DNA from: Chitinophaga oryziterrae
GTDB lineage: Bacteria > Bacteroidota > Bacteroidia > Chitinophagales > Chitinophagaceae
NCBI RefSeq assembly: GCF_009758125.1
Contig: NZ_WRXO01000007.1
Span: 62,001-126,000, forward strand
Reading direction: 5' to 3'
Length of the DNA: 64,000 nt
Positions 16,913 to 26,534 of this stretch are shown one piece after another. The position numbers and the translations under genes were made by a program. A model generated the notes under the pieces. That model was not told the DNA's origin. It saw nothing but the letters and a program-made list of their open reading frames with translations, and did no database searches. The stretch's first letter is position 1; each line of letters opens with the position of its first letter.

Positions 16913-18918
16913 ATTGTACATTCAATTATTATAGTAGTACCTGTTCCTGCTTCCGATTGTATGTCCATCTTTGCGCCCAGGAAATCCACGCGTGCCTGTA
17001 TGTTGGCGCGTCCTGCTCCTTTGATACTGTTACTGGCCGCCACATCAAATCCTTTTCCATCATCCTCTACCGTTAGGAACACATCATTTCCTGTTTGTTG
17101 CAGGAGTACAAGTATCTGATCTGCATCTGCATGTTTAATAGCATTGTTCACGAGCTCCTGCATAATGCGGTATAATACCACCTGTCTGGTATGTTCCATG
17201 GTGGTCGTCTGGAAGTTGAACACCTGGCAAACCACATTCTTTACGCCGGTCTTTTTCAAGCCGCGGCAGTATTCTACAGTCGCTTCTCCCAGTCCGTATT
17301 TGATCAGTATTTCAGGCATCATACTGCGGGCAATGCGACGCAGTTCGTCCATCGCTTCATCCAGTCGCTGCATGGTATTTTCTACCTGTGTTTGTGTGCG
17401 GGACGGCTCTTGCGAAGGAGAGATGGTAGAGAGTTCCAGTTTGATACCGGAGAGTAATCCGCCGAGCCCATCGTGGAGATCACGTGCCAGCCGGGTACGT
17501 TCCTGTTCCTGTCCTTCCAGCATGGCGGACAAGAGGGAGATCTGGTGTTCCTGTCTGATGCGTTCCACTTCAAAGAGGTGCAGCTTCTGTTGTTGTTCCA
17601 GCAGTTTGCGTCCGTTGCGGTAAAACTGGTAACTTAAAGAAGCGACTATCACCAGGGACAACATGATAACGCCCATCAGTGATAGTAACAAACGGTTCTT
17701 TTGCAGGGCAAATTCCTGCCGTTCGTTTTCATGCTGTAACTGCATGATGCGATTTTCTTTTTCAGAAGATTGATACCTGGCTTCCAGTTCATGTAGTTTC
17801 TGTGTTACTTCTGTTTCCTGCAGGCTGTCGGCCAGTGTTACATAGTTCCTTAGATAGGTATAGGCGCCTTCCGGGTCGTGTTGTTTATAGGCAATTTCTG
17901 CCATCAGGTCCCAGGCATGCAGCCGTAGTGAATATTCTTTAAGGGTTAAAGCCAGTGTTGCATATTCCTGCATCAGGCTCATGGCCTGATCGTTTTGTCC
18001 CAGCCGCTGGTATAGTTTTGCGAGTGAGTAAAGGTTATTACAGGTAGCATGTATATCATGATAACGGCGGGCGATAGAAAGTCCGTTGTTGAACATGGTA
18101 GTGGCGTGGAAATACAATTGATTTTTTACGTCCAGCTGTCCCTGGTATTCGTAATAATTAGCCCATAAACTAATAGAATCTGCACCTGTCTGATCGAGTT
18201 TTTTCTTTGCATCTATCAGGTAGCGTTGCATCTGTGGCAGGCTATCCATGTAATACATACAACTGGCCATACTCATTTGCCTGCTGGCGATGAGATGACT
18301 GTATGCCCGGGCATCTTTATACGTTTCTATACTTTTAAGGTAATAAGTGGTAGCCGTTTTATACTGTGATTTATTAAAGAAGATATTACCAAGATTGTTA
18401 TAAGTATCACCCAGTATTATAAATTCATCCAGTTTTTCCAGCAAGGGGATAGATTGAAGGTATTCTTCTACCTGTTGTTCTGTACGGCCATTATTCCCTA
18501 ATACTGTTCCCATAGCTATTTTAGTCAGGGCCAGCAGTTTTCTGCTTTGCCTGGAAGTATCCTTTGCCAGGATTTCTTTGGCAAGCAGGAAATTCTTTTG
18601 AGATTCCGTCAGGTTATCTTCTTTGCCAAACCAGTTACCCATGGCCTGGTAAGTACGGGCCATCGCCAGCTTATTTTCCAGTTTTTGCTGTAATTCCAGG
18701 GCTTGCTGAAAGCAGTTGACTGCCAGCAGGCTGTCTTTCTGGGGTAACATTTTTGCCAGTAAAACCAATAATTCTGCCTTTTCAGTATCCGAATTGACCT
18801 TCCGAAGGGCTCTTTGCAGACTATCTATGGTATGAGGAGGAGTGGCTGCAAGTGCTTGCATCCAGACTAACAAAGTGCATATCAGTACGTTAGATACTTT
18901 TTTCAGTGTCGGCATCAT
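16909..18918 (-). CDS. TPR-containing sensor histidine kinase (HisKA_3)
   Basis: The kinase starts with a signal-like helix (VLICTLLVWMQALA), then a long periplasmic array of tetratricopeptide repeats to about residue 380, one membrane segment (LLLSLMGVIMLSLVIVASL), and a HisKA_3/HATPase module. The phospho-acceptor is in ARDLHDGLGGLLSGI; the N-box MQELVNNAIKHADA and G-box DDGKGFD are intact. The start at 18918 is taken because the 12 upstream codons give no signal peptide. It is coupled to the response regulator by ATGA. This class is common in Bacteroidota, and its signal is unknown. Its position beside the nitrate genes is suggestive only. Confidence 0.9.
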   Translation of the reverse strand: MMPTLKKVSNVLICTLLVWMQALAATPPHTIDSLQRALRKVNSDTEKAELLVLLAKMLPQKDSLLAVNCFQQALELQQKLENKLAMARTYQAMGNWFGKEDNLTESQKNFLLAKEILAKDTSRQSRKLLALTKIAMGTVLGNNGRTEQQVEEYLQSIPLLEKLDEFIILGDTYNNLGNIFFNKSQYKTATTYYLKSIETYKDARAYSHLIASRQMSMASCMYYMDSLPQMQRYLIDAKKKLDQTGADSISLWANYYEYQGQLDVKNQLYFHATTMFNNGLSIARRYHDIHATCNNLYSLAKLYQRLGQNDQAMSLMQEYATLALTLKEYSLRLHAWDLMAEIAYKQHDPEGAYTYLRNYVTLADSLQETEVTQKLHELEARYQSSEKENRIMQLQHENERQEFALQKNRLLLSLMGVIMLSLVIVASLSYQFYRNGRKLLEQQQKLHLFEVERIRQEHQISLLSAMLEGQEQERTRLARDLHDGLGGLLSGIKLELSTISPSQEPSRTQTQVENTMQRLDEAMDELRRIARSMMPEILIKYGLGEATVEYCRGLKKTGVKNVVCQVFNFQTTTMEHTRQVVLYRIMQELVNNAIKHADADQILVLLQQTGNDVFLTVEDDGKGFDVAASNSIKGAGRANIQARVDFLGAKMDIQSEAGTGTTIIIECTI

Positions 18919-19027
18919 ATATAATCTACCTGAAATATATAAATAATTACTCAAATGTATGATATCGGGGGCGGGATTGTATAGCTGATGTCTTTTGTGT
19001 GAATGGGCTTTCAGATAGCATGAAAAA

Positions 19028-19050
19028 AGCCGGAAAGAAGCTTTCCGGCT
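19028..19050 (-). terminator. Terminator of the DUF983 gene
   Basis: A perfect 10-bp stem, AGCCGGAAAG (19028-19037) with CTTTCCGGCT (19041-19050), is followed on the minus strand by a run of T. It lies 27 bases after the DUF983 stop and before the sensor kinase gene. Confidence 0.85.
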
Positions 19051-19077
19051 GATATTTGCAGATGTAGGTACACTATT

Positions 19078-19494
19078 TTACGGGTGACTGGCGGCAGCCG
19101 GTCTGTACCGGACAAAGAACGCCAGCCATATGGTTCTGGACACGCGCATAATAGGTGGTTGCAGCAGCAACAGCAGTACGGCATTAGTACCCAGCCACCA
19201 GAACATGCGGTTATCATATAATGAAAATCCGATGATTACCCACCAGGCTATAAAAGTAGCTACGCTGAATGCGATCGTCAGTGCATAACTGACATAACCG
19301 GTACCATAGTAAAAGCCAATCTCCCTTTCAAAGTTCTCTCCGCATACCGGGCACTTTTCGTTCATCTCCATAAAGTGTTTCAGGTTATATGCATTGTTGC
19401 CTTTGAAGATTTTTCCTTCACGGCATGCCGGGCATTTATTTTGTAATACACTGATCAAAGCGTTGTGTCTTTTTCCTGTTTTTTCGGCACACAT
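19078..19494 (-). CDS. DUF983 family zinc-ribbon membrane protein
   Basis: This 138-residue protein matches the DUF983 pattern common in Bacteroidota. An N-terminal zinc ribbon (NKCPACREGKIF and EKCPVCGENFE, two CPxC pairs) is followed by the GFYYGTGYVSYALTI motif and two to three hydrophobic segments. The function of the family is not known. It lies 11 bases after an AraC regulator gene on the same strand and ends at a clear terminator, so the two may be one transcript. Confidence 0.88.
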   Translation of the reverse strand: MCAEKTGKRHNALISVLQNKCPACREGKIFKGNNAYNLKHFMEMNEKCPVCGENFEREIGFYYGTGYVSYALTIAFSVATFIAWWVIIGFSLYDNRMFWWLGTNAVLLLLLQPPIMRVSRTIWLAFFVRYRPAAASHP

Positions 19495-19505
19495 AAAATA
19501 TCTTT

Positions 19506-20372
19506 TTATTGATTAATAAATTTTTTCCTAAACTCTTCAGGAGTGATCCCTTCATAGTTTTTAAAGAATCTTGTGAAGTAGGAGTTATCTTTGAAATTAA
19601 GTTCGTAGGCTATTTCAAGAATATTCATACCTGCATTGGTGAGCAGACGTTTTGCTTCCAGCAATACTCTTTCACGAATAACATCTCCGGCTGTTTTTCC
19701 CAATAATTCCCTGCATAAAGCGTTTAAATGATTGGGGGTGATATATAGCAGTTCTGCATATTCTTTCGGTAACCGCATGGTGCGGTAATACTGATTGATC
19801 AGTTGTTGAAAACTTTTCAGCAGGGTAGAGGTATGGTTTGGCAGATTATCATGATCATGACGGTTGCCATTATTCTCTACCATCATAAACATCTCCAGCA
19901 GCCTTACACGAATCAGATCTTTATTTACAGTAGTTAATAAAGCTTCAGACAGCCGTATGATTTCCGGGCGTATTTCCGGTGTAAGCTGACGTACGCACTG
20001 ACTGCTGATACCGTTAAAGAAGCTGAACTGTTCCAGGTAGGAAGGGTTCAAAAGGAATGGCCGGAAGAAATCTGCAGAGAAATGGATGATATAACCATCT
20101 GTCTCTCCCTTAAAGTCCCAGCTATGTACTTGTCCGGGTGCCATGAAATAGACCTGGTAGGGAGCTACATCAAATTTTACAAAATCGATGGTATGCGTGC
20201 CGCTGCCTTTGGTAAAAAGCACCAGGTGGTAAAAGGAATGCCGGTGAGCATGATGGAGGGCCTGATAATGTTTATCCAGGTATCCTCCAAACCGTTCTAT
20301 CATCAGGTCCCGCTCATGACCGTTTTTATCGATGGTACATATATCATAAACCGGTATCGTTGTGCGGGCCAT
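19506..20372 (-). CDS. AraC family transcriptional regulator
   Basis: The 288-residue protein has an N-terminal cupin-like sensing domain (HHAHRHSFYHLVLFTKGSGTH, then APYQVYFMAPGQVHSW) and two C-terminal helix-turn-helix units. The second carries the family signature ILEIAYELNFKDNSYFTRFFK followed by GITPEEFRKKF. The ligand is unknown; cupin AraC regulators often respond to sugars or other small metabolites. It is divergent from the AsmA-like gene, with 134 bases between the starts, and sits upstream of the DUF983 gene. Confidence 0.9.
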   Translation of the reverse strand: MARTTIPVYDICTIDKNGHERDLMIERFGGYLDKHYQALHHAHRHSFYHLVLFTKGSGTHTIDFVKFDVAPYQVYFMAPGQVHSWDFKGETDGYIIHFSADFFRPFLLNPSYLEQFSFFNGISSQCVRQLTPEIRPEIIRLSEALLTTVNKDLIRVRLLEMFMMVENNGNRHDHDNLPNHTSTLLKSFQQLINQYYRTMRLPKEYAELLYITPNHLNALCRELLGKTAGDVIRERVLLEAKRLLTNAGMNILEIAYELNFKDNSYFTRFFKNYEGITPEEFRKKFINQ

Positions 20373-20506
20373 TGCTTTCCTTTTTGTTGTTGATTGTACA
20401 AAATTACTGCAAAGCAGGGTATGGGTATGGTGGTAATTGTAGTTATTATGGTGTTTTTTACTGATTACAACATATAAAAGATAATTTCTATTTTTGTGGG
20501 ATATCT

Positions 20507-23500
20507 ATGAAGAAGACAAGAAAAAGGATATTCCGGATATTGTTGATACTGGGATCGGTGGTTTTATTACTGGCAGCTATTGCCGTAGGGGTATTATACA
20601 CGCAGCAGGCACGACTTACCGCTATCGCTGTGAGAGAGTTAAACAAACAGTTGCCGGGGGAACTGGTGGTGGCGGACAGTGAGATCTCTCTTTTTCAGAA
20701 CTTCCCCTATATCTCCATAGGGTTGCGCAATGTGCGTTTTTATGCCAATAAACAGCGAAAAGGAAAGCCTTTATATCAACTGGAACGCCTGTATGCAGGG
20801 TTCAGCTTACCGGATATTCTGAGGGAGAAGTACAATGTGAAGGTGCTTTTCTTAAAGAATGGTCACCTGGATATGGTCCGGGAGCCGGATGGTAAGTTAA
20901 ACCTGGTGGAAGCCAACAGGATTCAACAGGATACAGTTATCTCTTCCGGAACTTCTTCCGGTAGCCTGGACCTGGATATTAAGAAGATCGTGTTAAAGAA
21001 TATAGACGTTTCTTATTATGATCAGACCAATGGGCAACGCTTGTCTACACATATAGATAAGATCAAAACAGCTTTTAGTGCCAGTGATACGCTCATGAAT
21101 GGCTCTCTTGAGGGCGGGTTTGAAGTGGATGTAACGAGTCCGGGGGATACTGTGTTATTCCGTCACAAGTGCATGGAAGTGAATATTAAAGTCGCTTACA
21201 ATAGTAAAGAACAGTTTCTGAAGATCTCGTCCAGTGAAGTAAAGCTGGAAGCCGCTACATTGAAGGTACAGGGTACCGTCGATATGCTGCATGGTAAGAT
21301 GGCAAATATAAAAGTAACAGGTGACAGGCCCGATCTGAACCTGCTTTTTGCTTTTGCGCCTAAAGACGTAGCAGATGAGTTAAAGCATTTCAGTTATGAT
21401 GGGCGTATCTATTTTAACGGGACTATCATAGGAAAACTGGCAGACGGGCAGCAACCTAAAATTGATGTTTCCTTTGGTTGTGAAGATGCCTGGTTTTTAA
21501 ATAAAGCTGCTGATAAAAAACTGGACCAGTTAGGATTTAAAGGATATTATACCAATGGTGCGGAACGTTCCCCGAAAACATCCGAACTGCATTTGCTGAA
21601 TATGACTGCGCGGCCTGATAAAGGCATCTTCAAAGGCAACTTTGTTATGCGTGATTTTACAGATCCAAAGATCATCATGCAGATAGATTCTGAACTGGAG
21701 CTGGAATTTATAGGGGCCTTCCTGGGCATTAAAGACCTGGAGCGTATCACCGGGCATATCATTCTGAAAATGGATTTTAAGGAGATGGTGGACCTTAGCC
21801 TGCCGGAAGCATCTATGTCCAAACTGAAGGATGGTGTGCAGAGTGAGTTGACGGTACAGAACCTTACTTTTAAGATTCCCGGTTATCCGCATATAGTACG
21901 TAATCTTGATTTACATGCCAATATGAAGAACGGGAACGTGAAATTAGATTCACTGGCCTGCCGTTTTGGTAACTCCGACTTCTACATGAATGGTTCCCTG
22001 AGTGATCTTCCCGCTCTTTTCCATCAACATAAGAAGCCGGTACTGATTACATTGAATGCACATAGCCGCAGGATGGTTTTAAAGGAGCTGCTGGCATTTG
22101 ATACAGCTATGGCGAAGAAGGTAAAGGAAGAGATCAATGGGTTTAATATAGGGTTATCGCTGGAAACATCTGTACAACAGCTAACGCATCCTTCACCTTT
22201 ACCGAAAGGTAAGTTCCATATGGAGAAACTGTATGCCGGATTTAAGATATACCCGCATGCATTGCATGATTTCGGTGCAGAACTGACTATTAACGACACT
22301 GCTTTATTACTGAAGAATTTTGGTGGAAAGATAGATAGCAGTGATCTGCGTTTCAGTGGTCGTGTGATTAATTACCAGGTATGGTTTGATAAGGTGATGA
22401 GAGGGAAAACGCAGATAGCATTCGATCTGAAATCAACGCATCTTGCCATGAATGATTTGCTGGGCCCCGGATCAGGTAAGTTTGTACCGGCAGATTATCA
22501 GCATGAAGTAGGTAGTAATTTATGGTTACGTGCAAAGGCGGATATGAAGTATGATTCCATATTCAAATTTGCAAAACTGCATATCGCGAATGTTTCCGGT
22601 CAGCTGAAAGTACATCCTTTCAAAGTAGACAGTATAAAGGGAACGATCAAGTATGGCGCTAACAAGTTTATTGCGATAGATACTCTGACAGGTAAAATAG
22701 GGCGTAGTGATTTTGATCTGAGCATGCGCTGGTTTACCGGCAAGGATACTACCTTGAGGAAGAAAGCGAATTTCTTGCAGTTTAATTCGAAATTCCTGGA
22801 TGTAGATGAACTGACGAATTATAAATTCACGAATACACCTGATGCACCTGTTACGCCTGCAGCTACCAGGACTGCTACCGTGAATGCTGCTCATGCCAAT
22901 GCTTTTAATGTGTTCTCTATTCCTTTTGCTACTTTCACGGGTGCTGTGAATATCGGTAAGGTAAAGTATCATCGTCTATGGCTGAAGAACATTATTACAA
23001 GTGTGCATATGCTGCCCAGTCAGCACTTTTATATAGATACACTGGGGATGAATGTAGCGGGAGGATGGGTAGGTATGAGAGGCCATTTCAATGGCAGTGA
23101 TCCAAAGAAGATCTATTTCGGAAGCCGTATCCGTTTCGTGGATGTGGATATAGAAAAGATGATGATCAAGCTGGATAATTTCGGACAGGATTATACCATC
23201 AATAAGAATATAAAGGGACGATTGAACGGAGAGATTAAAAGTCGCCTGCTGGTACATCCGGACCTTACGCCTATCATCAATGATTCACAGGCACAACTGG
23301 ACGTGCAGATCTACAATGGAAGTCTGATAGATTTTGGCCCTATGCAGGCGATGGCGGGTTATTTCAAAGATAAGAACCTGCGTAATGTACGCTTTGATAC
23401 CCTGCGGAATAAACTCACCTTTAAGAATGGCGTGCTGGAAATCCCCTCTATGAATATCAACTCTTCTCTTGGATTTATGGAAGTTTCGGGGAAACAGTAC

Positions 23501-23722
23501 CTGGATATGAAGATGGAGTATTACCTGCGTATCCCGCTTAAGATGGTCACACAGGTAGGGTTTAAATCCCTCTTTGGCAGGAGGCAGGAAGAGATAGATC
23601 CGGATCAGGTAGATGCGATCGAATACAGGGACAAGGATAAGAAAATCCGCTTTATGAATATTAAAGTATCCGGTACGCCGGATAAGTTTAAAGTGGGATT
23701 GGGGAAGGCGAAGAAAGCGTAA
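20507..23722 (+). CDS. AsmA-like protein
   Basis: This 1071-residue envelope protein has one N-terminal membrane anchor (FRILLILGSVVLLLAAIAVGVL) and a very long beta-rich part. Its layout is that of AsmA/TamB-type proteins, which are thought to bridge the periplasm and carry lipids toward the outer membrane. The family's N-terminal block (LPGELVVADSEISLFQNFPYI, LRNVRFYAN, NVKVLFLKNGHLDMVREPDGKLN) and C-terminal block (NKLTFKNGVLEIPSMNINSSLG) are clear. A TATTTTTG box ends 10 bases before the ATG, which would leave an almost leaderless transcript. The exact substrate is unknown. Confidence 0.85.
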   Translation: MKKTRKRIFRILLILGSVVLLLAAIAVGVLYTQQARLTAIAVRELNKQLPGELVVADSEISLFQNFPYISIGLRNVRFYANKQRKGKPLYQLERLYAGFSLPDILREKYNVKVLFLKNGHLDMVREPDGKLNLVEANRIQQDTVISSGTSSGSLDLDIKKIVLKNIDVSYYDQTNGQRLSTHIDKIKTAFSASDTLMNGSLEGGFEVDVTSPGDTVLFRHKCMEVNIKVAYNSKEQFLKISSSEVKLEAATLKVQGTVDMLHGKMANIKVTGDRPDLNLLFAFAPKDVADELKHFSYDGRIYFNGTIIGKLADGQQPKIDVSFGCEDAWFLNKAADKKLDQLGFKGYYTNGAERSPKTSELHLLNMTARPDKGIFKGNFVMRDFTDPKIIMQIDSELELEFIGAFLGIKDLERITGHIILKMDFKEMVDLSLPEASMSKLKDGVQSELTVQNLTFKIPGYPHIVRNLDLHANMKNGNVKLDSLACRFGNSDFYMNGSLSDLPALFHQHKKPVLITLNAHSRRMVLKELLAFDTAMAKKVKEEINGFNIGLSLETSVQQLTHPSPLPKGKFHMEKLYAGFKIYPHALHDFGAELTINDTALLLKNFGGKIDSSDLRFSGRVINYQVWFDKVMRGKTQIAFDLKSTHLAMNDLLGPGSGKFVPADYQHEVGSNLWLRAKADMKYDSIFKFAKLHIANVSGQLKVHPFKVDSIKGTIKYGANKFIAIDTLTGKIGRSDFDLSMRWFTGKDTTLRKKANFLQFNSKFLDVDELTNYKFTNTPDAPVTPAATRTATVNAAHANAFNVFSIPFATFTGAVNIGKVKYHRLWLKNIITSVHMLPSQHFYIDTLGMNVAGGWVGMRGHFNGSDPKKIYFGSRIRFVDVDIEKMMIKLDNFGQDYTINKNIKGRLNGEIKSRLLVHPDLTPIINDSQAQLDVQIYNGSLIDFGPMQAMAGYFKDKNLRNVRFDTLRNKLTFKNGVLEIPSMNINSSLGFMEVSGKQYLDMKMEYYLRIPLKMVTQVGFKSLFGRRQEEIDPDQVDAIEYRDKDKKIRFMNIKVSGTPDKFKVGLGKAKKA

Positions 23723-24637
23723 TTATTTAAAAGATTGTCTGAATTCTAATGGAGAAAGGTTCGTCTTTGTTTTAAACAAACGACTAAAAGACTGTGGGTA
23801 CTCAAAACCCAATTGATATGCGATTTCGGAAACTGATAAATTAGATATAGACAATTTTTCTTTCGCTTTTTCAACGAGTTTATTATGGATGTGTTGCTGT
23901 GCATTTTGTCCGGTAAAGGAACGCAACATATCACTTAAATAACTTGCTGATATATTTAAGTGTTCCGAAAGATATTGAACAGTTGGGATCCCTTGCCTTA
24001 ATGACTTTTCGTTATTGAAATAATCGTCCAGAATTTCTTCCAGCTTTTGCAGCAAGTCACTATTTGCTGCTTTCCGTGTAATGAATTGACGCTTGTAAAA
24101 ACGGTTACTATAATTCAGTAATAATTCAACCTGTGAAATAACTATATCCTGGCTGAAATCATCTATTCTACTATTTAATTCATCATCAATTATGCTGAAA
24201 ATAGACATAATGGTTGTCCTTTCATTATCTGATAAATGCAATGCTTCATTGGCAGTATAAGAAAAGAAGCCATATTGCCTGATATTCTTTGCTAAAGGGT
24301 AAGACAAAAAGAAATCGGGATGGATGAGCAATAAATAGCCTGAAGCCCCATTGCTCTCGGGAGTTTCAAATATCTGGCCGGGTGCTGTAAATACTAAACC
24401 ACCTTCTCCAAAGTCGTAATAATTTTGCCCATATTTTGCTTTGCCACAAAGATTTGTCTTATACGCGATTTTATAAAAATCCAGCACTATTGAATGGGGG
24501 AATTCTTTCGGCGGGATCTTCATGTTTTTAATATCTATAAAACTTATCAGCGGGTGCACGGGCTTTGGTAGCTCGAACACCCGGTGAAAGTCGGATAAGG
24601 ATTCAAATTTGTGCAGTGTATTTTCTTCCCTTTTCAT
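23723..24637 (-). CDS. AraC family regulator of the adjacent oxidoreductase operon
   Basis: The 304-residue protein has an N-terminal cupin-like part (FGEGGLVFTAPGQIFETPE) and a C-terminal AraC DNA-binding domain (VQYLSEHLNISASYLSDMLRS, then LSVSEIAYQLGFEYPQSFSR and LSPLEFRQ). It is the last gene of a three-gene minus-strand set with an SDR enzyme and an NmrA-like protein. A pair of 21-bp-spaced direct repeats upstream of that set is of the type AraC proteins bind, so it may control its own operon. Its stop abuts the AsmA-like gene. Confidence 0.9.
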   Translation of the reverse strand: MKREENTLHKFESLSDFHRVFELPKPVHPLISFIDIKNMKIPPKEFPHSIVLDFYKIAYKTNLCGKAKYGQNYYDFGEGGLVFTAPGQIFETPESNGASGYLLLIHPDFFLSYPLAKNIRQYGFFSYTANEALHLSDNERTTIMSIFSIIDDELNSRIDDFSQDIVISQVELLLNYSNRFYKRQFITRKAANSDLLQKLEEILDDYFNNEKSLRQGIPTVQYLSEHLNISASYLSDMLRSFTGQNAQQHIHNKLVEKAKEKLSISNLSVSEIAYQLGFEYPQSFSRLFKTKTNLSPLEFRQSFK

Positions 24638-24661
24638 ATTACAAATATATAGCGTTAGCGT

Positions 24662-25399
24662 TTACCAGGGGGTTTCTCCGGTTTCCGGGTTATATTCCTC
24701 ACTGATAAACTTGCCGGTTGGGCCATCATCACCAATCATTGCATATTTAGCAATACGAGCCCCACCTTCCTGAACAGTGCCGGTTCCGCGGTGATTGTTA
24801 AAATCGGTTGCGACAAAGCCAGGGCAAACCGCGTTAATTTTAAATGGAGTATCTCTCAATTCATAAGCCAGATCTATGGTGTACATATTAAGCGCCGCTT
24901 TTGACGCCGGATAAACGGCTGCCTTATGAGTATAATATTTCCATGTGGGATCGCTGTGTAAGGTAAGCGAACATCCACTGGAAGATACATTTACGATACG
25001 AGGTTGTGAAGATTTTTGCAACAAATCAATAAATGTCTGTGTAACTCTTACCACACCATACAAATTGGTGTCGAACACCATTTTAAATTGATCGATACTT
25101 GCATCAAGCGCTGCTTGCGGCCAGCCTCCATTGATGCCGGCGTTATTGATCAGCACATCCAGTACTTCGGTTTTCCTGCCTATTCCGGCACGGGCTGCTT
25201 TCACTGATCCGGAATCGGTAACATCTAATTGTACAGCTTCGACATTACTTAATCCTTCGGCTTTAAGCTTTTCCACAGCAGCCAAACCATTTTCTACACT
25301 ACGGCTACCAAGATAAACGTAATACCCGTTTTGCAGCAATTGGCGTGCTGTTTCAAAACCGACACTTTTATTAGCTCCTGTAATTAATGCTTTTTTCAT
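24662..25399 (-). CDS. Short-chain dehydrogenase/reductase
   Basis: This cytoplasmic NAD(P)-dependent SDR of 245 residues has all classical marks: the nucleotide motif TGANKSVG at the N-terminus, NNAG at about residue 88, catalytic Ser in VNVSSSGCS and Tyr-x-x-x-Lys in YPASKAALN, followed by VCPGFVATDFNN. The substrate cannot be told; close relatives are annotated as carbonyl reductases. It lies between an NmrA-like gene and an AraC regulator gene with 12- and 24-base gaps, which suggests one transcript devoted to a small redox response. Confidence 0.92.
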   Translation of the reverse strand: MKKALITGANKSVGFETARQLLQNGYYVYLGSRSVENGLAAVEKLKAEGLSNVEAVQLDVTDSGSVKAARAGIGRKTEVLDVLINNAGINGGWPQAALDASIDQFKMVFDTNLYGVVRVTQTFIDLLQKSSQPRIVNVSSSGCSLTLHSDPTWKYYTHKAAVYPASKAALNMYTIDLAYELRDTPFKINAVCPGFVATDFNNHRGTGTVQEGGARIAKYAMIGDDGPTGKFISEEYNPETGETPW

Positions 25400-25411
25400 G
25401 TATGTTTAATT

Positions 25412-26314
25412 TTATTGATTATAAACCGATGCAAATTCTTTGGCGAAATCTGCCATTTTCACTTTGCCCAGGGTCGGTTTGTTGCGGTAATAATCTTCGT
25501 ATAAACTACCACTCCCTTGTGCGGCTTGCATTTCAACAAGGCCATTTGCAATCCACTCGTTCACTCCGGCTGCTAACATACCATTCAGGATTTGTTCGCC
25601 GGGAATCGCCAGCCATTTCAAATCTGGCATTCCGATCGCTTCGCCTATAATTTTTGCCACTTCATTTGGTGAAACTTCATCGCTTGCTATGTAACGTACT
25701 GTTCTGCCATCAAAAGGTTTTTCCATTTCTTCAGCGATGGTAGCCGCAATATCCAGCGGTGAAACCCAGGGCTCTTTTTGATCTCCTCCATAATTTTGTA
25801 TGATAGCACCTTCCGTTTTTATGTTTTTCATATATCTGAATATATTGGTATAAAAGCCAACAGGTCTCATGAATTTTATGGAAACATCATTGGGTAGTTG
25901 TTTCAGGATATTTTCTACGGCATTATGAAGAAAGAGACTGCCATTTCCTTTGTTCGTATGGGCGCCTATACTGCTTAAATGTACGATGTGTTTTACCCCG
26001 GACAGCTCCACCGCTTTTTTGTAATTGTTGCCGATCTTATTAAAACCAGCAACAAAATCCACATCTTTGTCAAAGATGTTACCAATACCTTCCCACGCCT
26101 CCATCAGGTAAACAATATCTGCTCCTTTGAATGTTTCCGATAAAAAATCTGTGTCCTGCATGGTGCCAATTGCTGCTTTTGCCCCTAATGCTTCAATTGC
26201 TGTTTGTCTTTCAGCTTTGCTGCTGATGACAGTTACCGAATGTCCTTTTTGAACCAGCTCTTGTGTTAACGGTTTCCCTATGTTTCCTATAGAACCTGTA
26301 ATTACGATGTTCAT
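25412..26314 (-). CDS. NmrA-like NAD(P)-binding protein
   Basis: This protein of 300 residues has an atypical SDR fold. It begins with MNIVITGSIGNIGKPL (GxxGxxG nucleotide motif) and has the family's GADIVYLMEAWEG and KHIVHLSSIGAHT segments. The start at 26314 is chosen because the 13 upstream codons are not part of the Rossmann fold. Relatives include NmrA-type redox sensors and quinone reductases; which applies is not clear. It is the first gene of the set controlled, as I infer, by the AraC protein encoded last. Confidence 0.85.
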   Translation of the reverse strand: MNIVITGSIGNIGKPLTQELVQKGHSVTVISSKAERQTAIEALGAKAAIGTMQDTDFLSETFKGADIVYLMEAWEGIGNIFDKDVDFVAGFNKIGNNYKKAVELSGVKHIVHLSSIGAHTNKGNGSLFLHNAVENILKQLPNDVSIKFMRPVGFYTNIFRYMKNIKTEGAIIQNYGGDQKEPWVSPLDIAATIAEEMEKPFDGRTVRYIASDEVSPNEVAKIIGEAIGMPDLKWLAIPGEQILNGMLAAGVNEWIANGLVEMQAAQGSGSLYEDYYRNKPTLGKVKMADFAKEFASVYNQ

Positions 26315-26363
26315 ATTGCTGCTTTTGTTGTAGCAAAGGTGGGCTATTGTCAAAAAGCAGATC

Positions 26364-26397
26364 TAACCTAATTGAGGATTTTCGTAACCTAAATGAG
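26364..26397 (-). promoter_or_regulatory. Direct-repeat operator, AraC type
   Basis: Two copies of a 13-base box, TAACCTAATTGAG (26364-26376) and TAACCTAAATGAG (26385-26397), differ at one base and are 21 bp apart, which puts them on one face of the helix. They lie about 50-83 bases upstream of the NmrA-like start. Tandem half-sites two turns apart are the usual target of AraC proteins. Confidence 0.6.
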
Positions 26398-26534
26398 AAT
26401 ATTAGTGTAATGTCCTTGCGCCGGCCCCGGCTTAAAACACGAAAGCCGCTATTAACCACTGAACCCCTGTTATTGGCTGATTAATCATTAAAAAGTAAAG
26501 AAAAAGGCAAATTATTTATACATTAGGAATAGTT

